Below, piece by piece: positions 1-10,724 of a stretch of DNA of 64,000 nucleotides; positions within the stretch are counted from its first letter, which is position 1; every line of letters starts with the position of its first letter. The notes under the pieces are model-generated. The model saw only the letters and a program-made list of their open reading frames with translations, had not been told where the DNA came from and made no database searches. Origin of the DNA: Gonocerus acuteangulatus (taxonomy: Eukaryota > Arthropoda > Insecta > Hemiptera > Coreidae); the NCBI GenBank assembly GCA_946811695.1, contig OX328125.1:38728079-38792078 (forward strand), read 5' to 3'. Made by a program: the position numbers and the translations under genes.

Positions 1-872
1 AAAACCTCATATTATCGTATTTTGATCTAACGCAGGAACAGGATACAGTCACTCTAGTGGTAGAAAGCGCTCCTTGCGGCGGCTTTGTGAACCTACGTCT
101 GACGGGCTTTTCTATTGAAATATATTACAAATTAAACCCCCGCTTTCCGATTGACCGATTCAGCTCATTTCTACAACACTTCTTTCTCGTGAGTTACCCA
201 CGACGTATACCGCGTTTCGTTACAATACAGCAGAAATTACGACCGGTATGAGTATATTAAGAATTTGGGTCAGTAGTAAACCCCCCCTTCTAATGAACCG
301 ATTTAGTTTATTTTTACAACACATATTTACCTGTAGATTACCACTACGAATACCGAGTTTCGTCGAAATATACCAAAAATCACGGCTGGTAGTGGCGAAT
401 TGGTATTGTGGGTCCGGAGTAAACCCCCCCCCCCCATCTAATGAACCGATTTAGTTTATTTTTACAACAGTTATGTACCTGTGGATTACCACTACGAATA
501 CCGAGTTTCGTTGAAATATAACTAATATTACGGCTGACATAGTCAAATTAGTGTTTTTGGTTCGGGGTAAACCCCCCCCCCCCTTCCGGTGGACCGACTT
601 TGGTGGTTAACGAACTCGTTCAATCGTTTGCTAATTGAATGCTATATACCAAGTTTCGTGACGAAAAAACAAAAACTCTGGCCGCTATCGTGATAACAGA
701 CACATATATATATATGCATATATATATATATATAAATTTTAACGGGGGTCATTTTCGGTGTCTACTAGGTAGGATCGATAAAGATTTGAAGAAATTATTC
801 AAAAATTCCGTCATGAGTCCAACCTCAATAGCTACTTTCCTTCGGAGGAAAGTGCTAAAAGGAATCTACTAG
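1..872 (+). mobile_element. Helitron-like (HINE/DINE-1-type) element, family 2, 5' part cut by window edge
   Basis: The right end has the hairpin GCTACTTTCC...GGAAAGTGC followed by CTAAAA, the 3' terminus of family 2. Inside are about 145-150-bp tandem modules (each with a run of C followed by TAATGAACCGATTTAG) and a short (TA)n tract, the layout of non-autonomous Helitron-like elements. The same sequence recurs in inverse orientation at 59771-60989, so the window begins and ends with oppositely oriented copies. No protein is encoded; short open frames here are spurious. Class assignment is inferred from structure. Confidence 0.6.
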
Positions 873-1484
873 GGTAAATGAAACGGAAACAAACCAGGTG
901 GTGGGAGGACGGTAGGGATCAAAGGCCTGTTTATGACATTTTGTGACAGGAAAAAATATTCATTTTTCAATGGTTTTCTTTAATAACAAAAAATTAAATT
1001 TAATAAAAAGAAATGTATTTATTCTACTTAGACTACGTCTACTTACTAAAATGATATTATTTTTTTTGAGTCCGACTATATTTTTGTGTTTCTTTCATTT
1101 TATTCTCCACCTGTCCTTCTGTCAATTCAAGAGTTTGATTTCCGGCTTGTTCTGAAGATGATCTATAATACACTTCCACCTGTTCAGAATACTAACTACA
1201 TGAGAGCGTAGACAAACAAAAAAAAACTAGCTTTTCATAGCATGGCAGCTAATCAAAATATTCATTTGATCACTGAATCCGAAATGTAGAGATGGATACT
1301 TTTGAATAACCATACCGTTAAGTAAGTTCTCCTTGTTTCGCTTGAAAAGGTGCTTCTTCAGGAACTAAAATCTATAAATATCGGATGTCCAAATAAACCC
1401 GTCCAACGGAACCGGTATTTGATATTTACGGCAAATCTTTAGAGAATACATTTATCTACGGAGACAACATTAGGTTTTGAAAAA
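873..1484. other. AT-rich stretch, nothing recognised
   Basis: No coding signal, RNA gene or repeat terminus was recognised here. Confidence 0.5.
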
Positions 1485-1485
1485 G

Positions 1486-1488
<3 letters not shown>

Positions 1489-1562
<74 letters not shown>
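1489..1562. repeat. Compound (CT)n-(TA)n microsatellite
   Basis: A (CT)n run of about 28 bp passes directly into a (TA)n run of about 44 bp. A second (TA)n tract lies at about 1800-1842; the 230 bp between them has no recognised feature. Confidence 0.95.
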
Positions 1563-1566
<4 letters not shown>

Positions 1567-1795
1567 TATTCTTATAGATGACCCAAAATATCAAAATTAT
1601 TTTTATCCTAGGAGGCATGGGTTCATTAAAGCAGTCTTCCTTTATTACACCACTTTATTTATTGGGCCTGACATGTTCGTGCATCTTTTCTTCGCACCTC
1701 TTCAGGGGCACTTCTTGCAAGGAAGTCCTCCCGTTACCAAGTACTCCCTCTGGAGTCCGGCTTAATACTGAGGGAGTACTTAAAATAATATAATA

Positions 1796-1845
<50 letters not shown>

Positions 1846-2099
1846 AATCTGATGGTTGCATTTTAATCTAGCCTACCCAAAACCAAAAGGAGCCTATTTG
1901 CGCTAGTAAGCGTGAAGGCGGATTTGAGTCTCCCGGGTTAATCTTTGAAATATAAAAATGTGCCATCTTACTTTGAATCACTGAGTTGATATCAAAAACT
2001 GATTGTGAGACTGGAGGAGTTAGTTCCAAAATAAAATTTACAGCCGCCCCAAAATTTAAAAAAAAAAATAATTTAAAATTTAATCTCTACATTTCATCC

Positions 2100-2102
<3 letters not shown>

Positions 2103-2133
<31 letters not shown>

Positions 2134-2602
2134 TATTTATTTATTTGAAATCTGTACAGGTTAACAGTACAATGATCAAGTATGTTGATCCAGATATTAT
2201 GTACAAGTTGACAAAACTGGCAAAAGTAAAATAAAATAAAAATAAAAAAAATACAAAATTTGGAAGAAGCCAACCATTGTTGGCACTTCCAGAGGTGTCT
2301 TAATAAATATTTTATTGATCATGAAAAGATCAGGCAAGTAAATTGTCTCGGGGCCACTGTCTCTTAAGCCGCCTGGGAGGATTGTCTGGATGGTATTGGG
2401 AAGATAAGGATTGACCTACGGGATTAGGATGGTAAGACAATTTGGAGTGGAACGTTTGGAAACGGGTTTTAGCGAGGTCAAGGACAAATGGGATGTTGAG
2501 GTCATTGTGTAGGGTTTTGTTGGATACATAGAAAGGGGCATTTACAATTTTACGGAGGACTTTTGACTGGAATGCCTGTATTCTGTTGATGTTGGATGTC
2601 AT
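2103..2602 (-). pseudogene. 5'-truncated jockey-like non-LTR retrotransposon, C-terminal end of the reverse transcriptase protein
   Basis: The minus strand encodes about 90 residues (2602-2330) that read as the C-terminal tail of jockey-type ORF2 proteins: a start like SNINRIQAFQSKVLRKI, then NAPFYVSN, LHNDLNIP and a closing PRRLKRQWP before the stop. A 3' UTR follows, then a poly(A) tail seen as about 30 T on the plus strand at 2102-2131. The copy is flanked by an exact 12-bp target duplication ATTTCATCCTAT (2091-2102 and 2603-2614), as expected for target-primed reverse transcription. The endonuclease and RT core are missing, so it is dead on arrival. Intact frame and perfect duplication suggest a fairly young insertion. 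Family call from remembered C-terminal motifs. Confidence 0.85.
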
Positions 2603-3196
2603 ATTTCATCCTATAACATTAGGAAAGCATAGAAGAGAAACAAACAATTTTTTTTCTTTCATTAATATCTCGAACACGGCTGGGATATCGTGGTAAGTGG
2701 ATAGAAACTATTTGAAAGCTTACTAAATTTTCTACAAAAAAGATTCTAAAACTATTTTTGATTAGGTTATTTCAATCGGAGAAATAAGTGCTTAAAACTT
2801 CAAATACGTCTGTTTTGTTCTTATGAACGGGGTTTTGTCGTTCTTTTTGTAATTTTTGTCTCCTTCCCTTCGTTTTTTATTGCTTTTTATTTTTGTAATT
2901 TCTTATGTTGGGAAAATTTCGTGTGTAAAACAGGATATGAAAAATGAGACCAATTTTCTGTTGCTAGAAATAATGTAAATTTTGGGAACTTTCATTAATA
3001 TCTCGAAAACGGTTGAAAATCTTGGTAAACGGAAGAATACCATTAGAAAGCTTATAAAATGCTCTACATAAAAGGCTCTAATGAAAGTTTTGATTAGGCG
3101 ATGACAATCGGAGAAATAAGAGCTTAAAGCTTTAAAGTAATTGATTTCGCTTATTCGAACTGTTCTTTTTGTCTGTTTTTAATTCCTTGTTTTATT

Positions 3197-3298
3197 GTGC
3201 CGACGTTTCGGCTTGAACTTCAAGCCTTCATCAGGGCTGTAAATACAAGTAGGACATATTTAACACTAATATATGCACATATCTATGTAAATATACCT

Positions 3299-3347
<49 letters not shown>

Positions 3348-3358
3348 TATATATATAT

Positions 3359-3391
<33 letters not shown>

Positions 3392-3590
3392 ATATATATA
3401 TTTATATATAAGCATATACACATACACATATACACGCACACATATGTACATATATATGCCCACATACATACACATATGGGGTATGTATTATTAAGTAGCA
3501 GTGACCGAACCCGGACAATCCCTACCTTGCATCATCAACGGTCAACGATCTCCTCTCAACAAAATAAGAACTGCTTCTATTTTAATCTTT
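3197..3590 (-). mobile_element. Penelope-like element 3' fragment, inserted in a family 1 element
   Basis: Contains an HHR core at its left edge and, after a long (TA)n tract (3301-3410), a segment starting AGTAGCAGTGACCGAACCC and CAATCCCTACCTTGCATCAT that matches the PLE flank at 37640-37705. No reverse transcriptase sequence remains. Confidence 0.6.
3199..3237 (-). ncRNA. Hammerhead ribozyme motif, family A
   Basis: On the minus strand the core CTGATGA is followed by a 7-bp stem II with a 3-nt loop (GGCTTGA/TCAAGCC type) and then GAAAC and GTC. This is the minimal type I HHR known from Penelope-like elements, with a stem III of only AC/GU. Flanking GCC and GGC can form the start of stem I. 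All core bases are present, so it may be active, probably as a dimer. Confidence 0.75.
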
Positions 3591-3660
3591 CGAAATTAGA
3601 CTAGGGATAAGAACGGAACCGCGCTAAGATGAGGCAGTTCCTGCGAGTCGGACTTTTTTT

Positions 3661-4900
3661 TGATAATGGCTAAAAAAAGATAGACCTGGAAACGCGCAAG
3701 AAGAGTTCCATCGAGTCGAGCTATTAATACTTTGTGTGTTCTTAAGAACCTAATATGTGAATAATACATAGAATACATATATAGAGATGTATACATATAT
3801 AATTATTATTATTCACTTTTCAAAAAGATAAAATAAAATCTGCTCTATTAAATGAATTAACCTCCCCGAAGCCTATTTGGCAAGGCAAACGAGCATAAAA
3901 ATTATATTTTTAAAATCCATTTAAACTTCGTCTAAAGCACGTATATTTACTCAGTAACAGAAATGTATCAATTCCATGATTCTTCTTGATCTGCCGCATA
4001 TACAGTGTGTGCTTTAAAGATTCTCCATCATCCAACTTACGTACTTCGGTCGATTAGTCACCACTCAATTAAACCGTTTAGAATTATCTAATTAACGCCA
4101 TTGAATACCGAGTAGAATATTCGGATCCCAATATCTGTCGAACTCTCATGAGAAGAGCCATGCTTGAGCCCGTCCAATTGGACAAGAGGTATAAGCATCC
4201 TTGTACGCCACTTCAACAAGAACCCGTCCATAAATGTAGCAGGATTTGAACAAAACTCCAAAGAGGCAGTTGATCTTTAAATGTTGGAGGGAGAAGCCAA
4301 CAAACTTATAAGGAAATTATCTTATTCCTACTTCTATTGGTACGCAATATATTATATAACAAATAAAATGTTATTTAAAATTATTCAAGAGACGAATGTT
4401 CATATCGTTCTAGCGCAAATAAAGTTATTAAATATCCTTTTACGCGGATTGGCCTTTAGAATTTGTTCAAATACTTTCCTTATTTGCTCGCCACCGTTGG
4501 CTATTGACAGGTAAACAATCCTAGCCGGAAAACAATTTCATGTCCAGTTATTGGTGCTTATTTTTAACCCATAAATGAAGAGTTTGTTTACATTGGGCAA
4601 GCAACTGACCAAAGTGGAAAGCTTTCATCAGAGACCAGGTACATATAGAAATAGGACGATATTATATATAAAAATAAAATTATTACTAGTTGTTCTATTT
4701 ACTTAATTACATTAGTGGATTCATACTTAACGTTTGTCGGACAACTACTTAAATTCATATCTACATCTAAAATTACAACCTCACTACATAAAAAACGAAT
4801 AAATAGCAATTAACAGAACATACTTATTCTCTCAATCTATTACTCATAATTTTTATTGCAATGAAGCTCAATTGATCTGAATAAAGTTTTATAAAATATT
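3661..4900. other. AT-rich stretch, nothing recognised
   Basis: About 1.2 kb without a recognisable gene, RNA or repeat boundary. Confidence 0.45.
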
Positions 4901-4901
4901 T

Positions 4902-5219
4902 TTGGAAATGTCGCTCCGATGTTTATCAAATAATGGTTATAACAGAAAATTCTTCTTTATGACGTACTACTCTTTAAAAAATAAAATGCGAAATGTAGCC
5001 TTTCTCTTCATAGAAACATTTTCTAAAAATAGAAGTCTTTTGAGATTAATTTATACTAACAAGACTGTGCATCAAACAGAAAAAGGACACTCACTCAAAC
5101 GTTTTCACGAAACAAGGAAACAAGTATGTGAGGCTTGCAACGTGCCTCTGACTGCAGAAAAGTCACTAAAAGATAAAAGAAATAACATCCTGGTACCTGG
5201 AAACATAAATGAACCGTAA
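4902..5219 (+). pseudogene. Open frame with a possible piggyBac-like C-terminal cysteine knuckle
   Basis: A 105-codon frame from an ATG. Most of it is unrecognised, but the C-terminal part contains ETRKQVCEACNVPL, which resembles the cysteine-rich end (ETR..C..C..PLC) of piggyBac-derived transposases. The remaining zinc-binding residues are not in this frame. A MITE starts 22 bp downstream with CCCTACC; piggyBac ends often begin with CCCT, but no TTAA duplication is visible. It could equally be a chance frame. Low confidence. Confidence 0.25.
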
Positions 5220-5241
5220 TCAGATGTGTGCACACTTATCG

Positions 5242-5489
5242 TCCCTACCATGTCACACTATCGAATATGAAAGTCGGATCAAACTACTGAAAGAACATTT
5301 TCTATCCATTGACGAAGTAATATATTGAAAAATGGTCTTTTCGATACTTTATTTAAGGCATAAAATGCTACATTAAAGGGGCTAGAGTTGCTACAATTTG
5401 CGACAAGCCGTATCGTCCACAATCCAAGAGCAAAAAAGTCTCGAATCTGAAAGACAAGGTTATATTCGATAGCTTGACATGGTAGGGAT
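5242..5489. mobile_element. MITE of about 250 bp with 25-bp terminal inverted repeats
   Basis: The left end TCCCTACCATGTCACACTAT and the inverted right end (TCCCTACCATGTCAAGCTAT) match at all but two positions and continue into CGAATAT. There is no coding capacity and no convincing target duplication. Superfamily unknown. Confidence 0.8.
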
Positions 5490-5544
5490 GACATGGCTAA
5501 CAGACGTACCTACAGGCTACAATTGAATATAATATAATAATATC

Positions 5545-5730
5545 TGGTCTTCCCGTGGTCCAGCGCCTTAAAGTTTCAAGCGGGTTCGAGACTTACCTGC
5601 AGCAGGTTGGGTTCTCTCAACTATGGACCCGTCGAAAGAATACCCTGTTCCATCAGAAATGTTTAGCAAGGGTGGCGACCTATAGATAACCCAGCACTAA
5701 TGAAGATGCCGCGTAAGAAAAAAAATATTA
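5545..5730 (+). repeat. Old tRNA-derived SINE, degenerate
   Basis: Begins TCTTCCCGTGGTCCAGCGCC, has a weak B-box-like GGTTCGAGAC, and ends with a decayed GCACTAATGAAGATGCCGCG tail and an A-rich run. It matches the layout of the younger SINE 20 bp downstream. Confidence 0.55.
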
Positions 5731-5749
5731 ATACCACAATATTAGCCAA

Positions 5750-5938
5750 GCCGGTGGTCTCACGTGGTCTAATGGCTAGCGCCTTGGATTCATAAGCGGG
5801 AGATGGTGGGTTCGATTCCCAACCTCCGGCAGGAATTTTATCAACCCACGGCTCGCTGTTAAAATTCCTCGCTGCACCCTGGATGTCGGCGCTAATGACC
5901 TAGATGTAGATGCGCCGTAAAAAAAAGAAGAAAAAAAA
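5750..5938 (+). repeat. tRNA-derived SINE (family A) with target duplication
   Basis: The head contains a pol III A box (TGGTCTAATGG) and B box (GGTTCGATTCC). The tail reads GGCGCTAATGACCTAGATG then GATGCGCCGTAAAA. A 9-bp duplication ATTAGCCAA brackets it (5741-5749 and 5939-5947). It is not a working tRNA gene: the body does not fold as one and continues into the SINE tail. Confidence 0.88.
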
Positions 5939-5947
5939 ATTAGCCAA

Positions 5948-6475
5948 TCCAAAAAGACTGAGCTCACGACACTTGCAGGATTATTATTATGGTATCATTA
6001 GACATAGATATTACAGATAGTATTTATTTTTTTTAAGTAAGCTTTATTACTATATAAATATGTATTTCGTAATACATAGAGTTAATTTTATTTTTTACTT
6101 TGTTTACTGATAATTAGGAATTTATTTATAAATTTTACTTTATTCTTCTGAGATACCTTTTTTTTTTTTTTTTAAGTAGAACCCATTGTTGCGGAGCTTT
6201 TCATTTGAATTAATTTTAAAATATAAACATAAATAGAGAAACTAACTAAAGAAAGTTCGAACAAAAAAAAAAATGTGAGCCGTGAGCAAGTACAAAGGAA
6301 GACGTAATCATTGCCACGCAACAACACAGGAAGTCTTGGTAAGTTTTAGGAGCCCAAGGTCGGATTGGTAACAATTACGCACACGCATTGTGGTCTGATT
6401 AAAATAAGCGTCGGCCCTGATGTAGGGAAAAAAGAGAAATCGGCGGATAGATGATAGCCTTGCTCCTAATTATCC
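5948..6475. other. AT-rich stretch, nothing recognised
   Basis: No gene or repeat boundary recognised; one T-homopolymer at about 6159-6174. Confidence 0.45.
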
Positions 6476-7520
6476 GTGGAGAGTGATTGCTTCGAGTGTG
6501 TGCCGATAGACAATTCACTCTACAAGTGTGTCACGCACTATCTCTTTCTTACACCTCAGACGGTAGGCTTAAATAGACTTACACCTCAGACGGTAGGCTT
6601 ATTTAGGCTTACAGCTCTAGGCGATGCTTATAACGAAATGCATCCAGTGTTCAATAGCATTTACTAATAGGCTGGACACTCATAAGTCCTAGTCAGTGCT
6701 TCGAGTGTGTGCCGATAGACAATTCACTCTACAAGTGTGTCACGCACTATCTCTTTCTTACACCTCAGACGGTAGGCTTAAATAGGCTTACAGCTCTAGG
6801 CGATGCTTATAACGAAGTGCATCCATGCTGTCACGCACTATATCTTTCTTACACCTCAGACGGTAGGCTTAAATAGGCTTACAGCTCTAGGCGATGCTTA
6901 TAACGAAGTGCATCCAGTGTGTCACGCACTATCTCTTTCTTACACCTCAGACGGTAGGCTTAAATAGGCTTACAGCTCTAGGCGATGCTTATAACGAAGT
7001 GCATCCAGTGTGTCACGCACTATCTCTTTCTTACACCTCAGACGGTAGGCTTAAATAGGCTTACAGCTCTAGGCGATGCTTATAACGAAGTGCATCCAGT
7101 GTGTCACGGACTATCTCTTTCTTACACCTCAGACGGTAGGCTTAAATAGGCTTACAGCTCTAGGCGATGCTTATAACGAAGTGCATCCAGTGTGTCACGC
7201 ACTATCTCTTTCTTACACCTCAGACGGTAGGCTTAAATAGGCTTTCAGCTCTAGGCGATGCTTATAACGAAGTGCATCCAGTGTGTCACGCACTATCTCT
7301 TTCTTACACCTCAGACGGTAGGCTTAAATAGGCTTACAGCTCTAGGCGATGCTTATAACGAAGTGCATCCAGTGTGTCACGCACTATCTCTTTCTTACAC
7401 CTCAGACGGTAGGCTTAAATAGGCTTACAGCTCTAGGCGATGCTTATAACGAAATGCATCCAGTGTTCAATAGCATTTACTAATAGGCTGGACACCCATA
7501 AGTCCTAGTCAGTGCTACTT
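6476..7520. repeat. Minisatellite, 91-bp unit, nine copies, with higher-order flanks
   Basis: The unit includes CTTACACCTCAGACGGTAGG, ACAGCTCTAGGCGATGC and TATAACGAAGTGCATCCAG. The landmark AGGCGATGC recurs nine times (about 6618, 6797, 6889, 6980, 7071, 7162, 7254, 7345, 7436), mostly 91 bp apart. The first unit has an internal duplication of the CTCAGACGG segment. A flank GTTCAATAGCATTTACTAAT follows both the first and the last unit, so the array probably grew inside a larger duplicated segment. Copies are almost identical, implying recent homogenisation. Confidence 0.95.
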
Positions 7521-8480
7521 ACGCACGGTGCTCTGCGCATAAAGTGTCTTGGATTAAAATGGATTCAAATTTTTTGGTATAAGGTCTGTGAACGATTTTT
7601 AGGTGGAATGATCGCAGGGGCAGGTGTTTGATCCCGTCAGTTTAAATCTATGTAAGTAGTATTTAGTGTTTCCCTGGCCAGTCAGAAGTTTGCGTGGTAA
7701 TATTAAATCTGTTTTGTTTTTTTTTATTGTCATTTTTGACGTGTGGAATGAATAGTTTTAGGTGTTATCCTTTGTCTCTGTGATTCCATCTCTGCTGCCA
7801 TTTTTTGATGCTCCATACCTCAAAAAAAGCTCCACATTATTTTTCGATATTTTGTTATAGTACAGCGCGATATTTTGAAGATTTCCTACAGATCAGCTAT
7901 TTCATTGCCTATTACACCCGCGCGTGCTTTGACCCAATTAAATTAATCCTTTGTCTTTCAACAGTCCTTATGCGTTTATAACATTTTTTATAAAGGAGTC
8001 GTGATTAACAACAGGGTATACGCATATGAAGAACAGGGTATTTTAAAATTTATTAAGAATTTATTTTTCTGAAGAAGCAGGATGTGATTCCTGCGAATTA
8101 TTACTTTAGAACCCCAGTTTCTGGAAAATGCTGTATCAAAAGCAATGGATGGGTTGTGAATGTTTAGCATGACCCAAATATTCTCTGTGCTTATAAATGT
8201 ATATTCGACATCTCTAAGTCACCTTTCCTACAAGTTGATCCTGAAGTAATTTCGTAAAGGATAATTATATTCAAAGTAAATAGTGCTTACAATTTTTAAT
8301 GTACTCTTTTCGTTCCTGTGTTATTAAGATTTTTATTGATTACATTAGTACCTACGTCAAGAAAATTAGACAGTTGAATTCTAGCGGAATAAAGGCAAAA
8401 ATAAATTTAGAAATGTTTACACATAAAATAAAGACTCTTTACTGGAACTATTATATCAGGTTATAAACTTTGACTTGACT
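7521..8480. other. Nothing recognised
   Basis: Roughly 1 kb of AT-rich sequence without a supported feature. Confidence 0.4.
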
Positions 8481-8496
8481 TAAATACATAAATCCC

Positions 8497-8781
8497 TTAG
8501 AACAAAGGGCCACGAAACGTTTGGCCAGCCTCCCACCCCTCAGATTCAAGTGTTCTAAGCATCTCTTGGCGGTTATAAACTTTAAGGTATTTAAATGTTC
8601 TACTACTTATTTTATTGGTGCTTTTTTCTGTAAAACACATTCTTAATGGGAATCTGAAGCTTGGGTCACGCCCTTCCATCTTCGCAGCTGTGCAGTCCAC
8701 TAGGATATCAAGAATACTGCCACAGTTGGCACACCTGGTCAGATAATCCCTAAGCGTACGACGGTTATTACTGATCCACAA
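8497..8781 (-). CDS. Unrecognised 94-codon open frame
   Basis: The frame is open from an ATG at 8781 to a stop at 8497. It includes a CxxC (RCANCGS) followed by basic and aromatic residues and ends ESEGWEAGQTFRGPLF. No signal peptide, membrane segment or known domain is seen. It is longer than most chance frames nearby and its local GC is somewhat higher, but there is no sign of an upstream exon, promoter or conserved partner. A fragment of an old element or a lone exon are both possible. Confidence 0.2.
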   Translation of the reverse strand: MWISNNRRTLRDYLTRCANCGSILDILVDCTAAKMEGRDPSFRFPLRMCFTEKSTNKISSRTFKYLKVYNRQEMLRTLESEGWEAGQTFRGPLF

Positions 8782-8789
8782 TCGTGATA

Positions 8790-10370
8790 TTACCAGGAGT
8801 TAAACATTCACCGGTGATTGTAAAATATAAAATAATACTCCCCAACAATAACAATATAAAGTAAATAGTTAGGAAGCTTTTTAAAAATAATCGATAAGTT
8901 TTATAAATAAATCAAATAAAATACATGTGGAAAATGGAAGATTTCTGGACTGGAAGCAGTGCTTAAGTGCTAAGTGAAAAACTTGTTGGAAAACTTTTGT
9001 GTGAGGAAAGCTCTTTTTCCCTTCTTTATTCACACTGCTCGGAGATTTCATTGTGCGCCAATAAAAGTTTTCCCTGCTGAGGGAGTATACCGAGTCCCCT
9101 ATAGGCCTTTCTCGGCCTCTGGAAGTATACAGACTACCCTTCAAGACTTTCTCCAATGGTCAACTAAACTTTAGTATATATTTGAATAATTTCCAATCTG
9201 ACCGAGGGACGGATCTTGAGTATATTTCAGGCAACAGAAAAGTAGGATTTCTAACTTCAAATTTATTAACACTAAATTGAACCTGGCTCTCAACATCAGG
9301 TAGCAAGAATCAAGTTCTGTAAATATAGTTCCCCGTACACACTAATAACTATAACCAGATTTCTAGGAATTCATTGCGGACACAGAGTCATTTAAAAAAC
9401 AAAACAAAAAAAAAAACCCCGAAGCTATGTGTGCCCTCTGAAACACAGACCTTATTACACTTTTTCAGCAAAATTTAAAGTTTTCTATGTTAAAAGGATA
9501 ACACTGGGTGATTCTAAGCGATTTTTTTATGTTGATTTCAAATCTTTTTACTGAACTTTTCCTGTACTTAGCCTGTAAGACCACCAACATATTGGGCCAC
9601 CATTTACCCTGGTAGCAACATACCATTTCCACAATATCTTAATGGAATCGCTCCCCGTGTTCGTCTCACAGCCCATAGGTATTCAAGAAGTAATCGAGAT
9701 AGGAGTGCAGAAAATGTATTTTTTAAAGACATATTACATCCTTTAGCTCTCAGATCTGAAGATTCCTATAAACTTTTTACAGTGGGGTATTGAATGAAGC
9801 TATTTTAAATGTCATATCTATAACCGTTTTCGAAAAACAATGTGGGTGTGTGAGTTAAATTTGAACTACAGTTATTTTCTTGATCTACGATTTCCGAAAA
9901 GTGAAATTTACTATTCGGCACTTCAGGAGTACTTCACGAGGTCTACCTCATAGGCGGGGTTTCTTCAAGGCTGCCAAAGAGCATGCCGAAATTTCCAGAT
10001 TTCAGATTTTTGACCGATAATCTGACTATTTTGCTTAGTCGACCACCTCGACGGCTAACGGTTTGCTTCCCACTCTCCCTCCTTAAAATTTGTTTTACTT
10101 TCGGCCTCTGTAAATTCATTTTACTTACCCTATACTAATATTTGTGTAAAACTACTCACTTCGTTCATATATAAATAAAAAAAACTTTTTCTGGCTAATA
10201 TGCAATTAAAAATTGTTTCTTAATCTATTGTCTCGTTTCTGAATATCCGACGTTTTCTATTATTTATTTATTTATACATTTGTGAGAAGACCGCGACTAT
10301 GGCAATTCATCACAAGAAACTAAGATACAATATATTGTATATAAATAGAATATTCTAAATTCTTGTCGAT
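8790..10370. other. Nothing recognised
   Basis: About 1.6 kb without a supported gene or repeat. A 91-codon minus-strand frame at 8881-9156 has no recognisable content. Confidence 0.4.
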
Positions 10371-10384
10371 AATGCTGTAAACTA

Positions 10385-10432
10385 CAAAGAATGCTAATGA
10401 CCGGTGCTAATGACCATAGCAGTAGATGCACC

Positions 10433-10468
<36 letters not shown>
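10385..10468 (+). repeat. SINE 3' tail fragment with poly(A)
   Basis: GGTGCTAATGACCATAGCAG then TAGATGCACCGTT followed by about 30 A matches the shared tail of the SINE families at 5750 and 13195. The head is missing. Confidence 0.65.
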
Positions 10469-10470
<2 letters not shown>

Positions 10471-10724
10471 ACAAAGAGGCATTTTACTAAACTCTATGAC
10501 AACGTTTTCTATTAGCCAAATGCGAACAGTTCAATGGCTTTTTACCAAATAACATTTCATATAAGCATTATATTCAAAACGCTGGGTTAATACAGCTACC
10601 GGGAGTAGGCAATTTTTTTAGTTCTTTGTACAACTTCCTCATAAATCGATTTAATTAAATTCTTACGGTTGTATTTTCCAAACTATTTTTAAAAGCTAAA
10701 TATTTTTAAATGTGTGTATAAGTA

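Larger units (their letters stand above)
2640..3660 (-). mobile_element. Helitron-like element, family 1, long variant, interrupted by a PLE fragment
   Basis: The 5' terminus in reverse (GCGCTAAGATGAGGCAGTTC then GAGTCGGACTTTT) lies at 3620-3655. The body contains two about 334-bp tandem modules beginning TTCATTAATATCTCGAA (2657 and 2991). The body stops at about 3195, where PLE sequence begins, and resumes near 3595. Non-coding. Confidence 0.6.

Noticed and set aside
5750..5830. A possible tRNA gene
   Set aside because: It has A and B boxes but no acceptor stem, continues into a SINE tail and has a target duplication.
6476..7520. CRISPR-like array
   Set aside because: The 91-bp units are contiguous with no unique spacers; this is a minisatellite in eukaryotic-type DNA.
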